NCBI GenBank assembly: GCA_937927695.1
Contig: CALBRU010000164.1
Location: 1 to 5,663 of the forward strand
DNA: 5,663 bases
Direction: 5' to 3'
Source of the DNA: an uncultured Thiomonas sp.
GTDB taxonomy: Bacteria; Pseudomonadota; Gammaproteobacteria; Burkholderiales; Burkholderiaceae_C
Shown: positions 4,716 to 5,663 of the stretch, in pieces
Layout of the letters: every line of letters starts with the position of its first letter
Position numbering within the stretch: the stretch's first letter is position 1
Program-made: the position numbers and the translations under genes
Notes under the pieces: generated by a model
The model's database searches: none
The model's input: the letters and a program-made list of their open reading frames with translations, nothing else
What the model was told of the DNA's origin: nothing

Positions 4716-5663
4716 TTGATTCGGCCCGCAAACGATTCAAGCCGCATAGCGAACATAGGGGTCTTGGAAGTAGGCTTTGACGCGCTCGGGTTCGCGGGCG
4801 ATGACGGCCATGTGCTCCTCGGTGACGGCCTGCAGGCGCGCCTTGGTGCGCACGGGCACCTTTTTGCGCATGACGTGCTTCAAGTCGGCATTCAGGCGCT
4901 CCTCCGGGTTGAGTTCTGGACTGTAGCTGGGCAGGTAAAACACCTCGATGGCCTCGTTGTGCTGCTCCAGCCATGCCTTCACGGGTTTGCAGTGATGCAC
5001 GCTGAGGTTGTCCAGGATGAGGAAGACCTTGCAGCGGGCATCCTTCACCAGCGCTTCAAAGAACTCGATCAGGCGCTCATGGTTGAACGCCCCGTTGATG
5101 ATCATCCAGCGCGCCTTGCCCTGGTTGGTGACGCTGGCGATCATCGACAGCTTCTGGCGCGAGCCGCCCACGGCCATCGCCACCGGCGTCTTGCCCCTGG
5201 GCGCAAAGCTGCGGCCACGCGCATCGGTGTTGACCAGCGCCGTCTCGTCACCCCAATGGATTTCACCCTTCTCGGCCTTGGCGCGTTCGGCAAGGGCTGG
5301 GTACTCCGTCTCCAACCAGGCCCGCACCGCAGCCGGAGACTGCTCATACGCGCGGCGGATGGGCTTTTGCGGTGTGAACCCCCAGCGCGCCAGGTACTTG
5401 CCTACCGAGCGCACCTGCAAGGCTATGCCGCATTCACGTTCGATGAGTTGCATCACGGCAGCCCGGCTCCACAGGGCAAAGTCCATTTTGAGTTGCTCAG
5501 GGCGGTGATCACAGATCATGTGCTGGATGTGCGCTTCCTGCTCCGCACTGAGCACCCGCTGCTCCCCCGTGCGGCGGCCTCGGCGCTGGGGAGCCAGCGC
5601 CGCCATGCCACCGGCTTCATAGCGGTCAATCGTCTTGCTCACCGCTGTGTAGCTCAGTCCCAC
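4716..5663 (-). mobile_element. IS630-family insertion sequence, partial (runs off right edge)
   Basis: The element starts where integrase homology ends, at a TA dinucleotide (4714-4715), the target typical of the IS630/Tc1/mariner superfamily. Only 21 bases lie between that TA and the transposase stop codon, so the terminal inverted repeat must be short or overlap the coding end. The other end of the element, and the rest of the integrase if it survives, lie beyond the window, so neither the terminal repeat nor the target duplication can be confirmed here. Confidence 0.75.
4737..5663 (-). CDS. IS630-family transposase, N-terminus beyond window
   Basis: This DDE transposase cuts and rejoins DNA at the ends of its own element. 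At least 308 residues are visible and the frame is still open at the right edge. The GTG at 5663-5661 is probably an internal Val, not the start, because the visible part begins within the N-terminal helix-turn-helix (GLSYTAVSKTIDRYEAGG). A second winged-helix-like region follows (SRAAVMQLIERE, SVGKYLARWGF). The catalytic residues, numbered from the window edge, are Asp139 in HWGDETAL, Asp218 in FLILDNLSVHH and Glu254 or Glu255 in SPELNPEERLNADLK, with the spacing usual for the family. The C-terminus ends YFQDPYVRYAA. No stop or frameshift interrupts it, so the transposase may be active. It is transcribed towards the integrase remnant, opposite to it. Confidence 0.95.
   Translation of the reverse strand: MGLSYTAVSKTIDRYEAGGMAALAPQRRGRRTGEQRVLSAEQEAHIQHMICDHRPEQLKMDFALWSRAAVMQLIERECGIALQVRSVGKYLARWGFTPQKPIRRAYEQSPAAVRAWLETEYPALAERAKAEKGEIHWGDETALVNTDARGRSFAPRGKTPVAMAVGGSRQKLSMIASVTNQGKARWMIINGAFNHERLIEFFEALVKDARCKVFLILDNLSVHHCKPVKAWLEQHNEAIEVFYLPSYSPELNPEERLNADLKHVMRKKVPVRTKARLQAVTEEHMAVIAREPERVKAYFQDPYVRYAA

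Noticed and set aside
4037..4756. Minus-strand open frame of 239 codons across the integrase
   Set aside because: It is antisense to the integrase remnant and spans both insertion junctions; the translation shows no domain.
1..5663. CRISPR array, toxin-antitoxin pair, defence system or riboswitch
   Set aside because: No repeat-spacer pattern, no small paired genes and no recognisable aptamer were found on either strand; any island cargo would lie beyond the right edge.

Overview
The window looks like the chromosome of a GC-rich betaproteobacterium, probably Burkholderiales. This rests on the codon use and protein sequences of the housekeeping genes and on a gene order (radC, SlpA-type FKBP isomerase, ispH, serS) that I recall as typical of that group. 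The genus cannot be fixed from the sequence alone.

Positions 1 to about 3601 are conserved core genome. radC runs leftward off the left edge. Divergent from it is an FKBP-type prolyl isomerase gene (slpA/fkpB-like), which overlaps ispH by 4 bases (ATGA). After an 83-base gap comes serS, encoding seryl-tRNA synthetase. A tRNA-Ser gene with anticodon CGA follows serS directly. An extended -10 promoter (TGATATACT) overlapping the serS stop codon may drive it. The synthetase gene therefore sits beside a gene for one of its own substrates.

Positions 3602 to 5663 are accessory DNA. An AT-rich stretch with a strong intrinsic terminator follows the tRNA, and then comes a P4-type tyrosine recombinase gene reading away from the tRNA. 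This is the usual architecture of one end of a genomic island inserted in a tRNA 3' end. The integrase is broken twice. A small GC-rich palindromic element (about 4418-4522) shifts the frame and supplies a stop just before the catalytic domain. An IS630-family element then cuts the catalytic domain at about 4715, at a TA dinucleotide, before the later catalytic residues including the tyrosine. The IS630 transposase fills the rest of the window on the minus strand and runs off the right edge. The island end appears unable to excise with this enzyme.

I did not find a clearly new biological system. The most interesting items are the palindromic element, the nested insertion history of the integrase, the dyad around the integrase start codon and the serS/tRNA-Ser/island junction.
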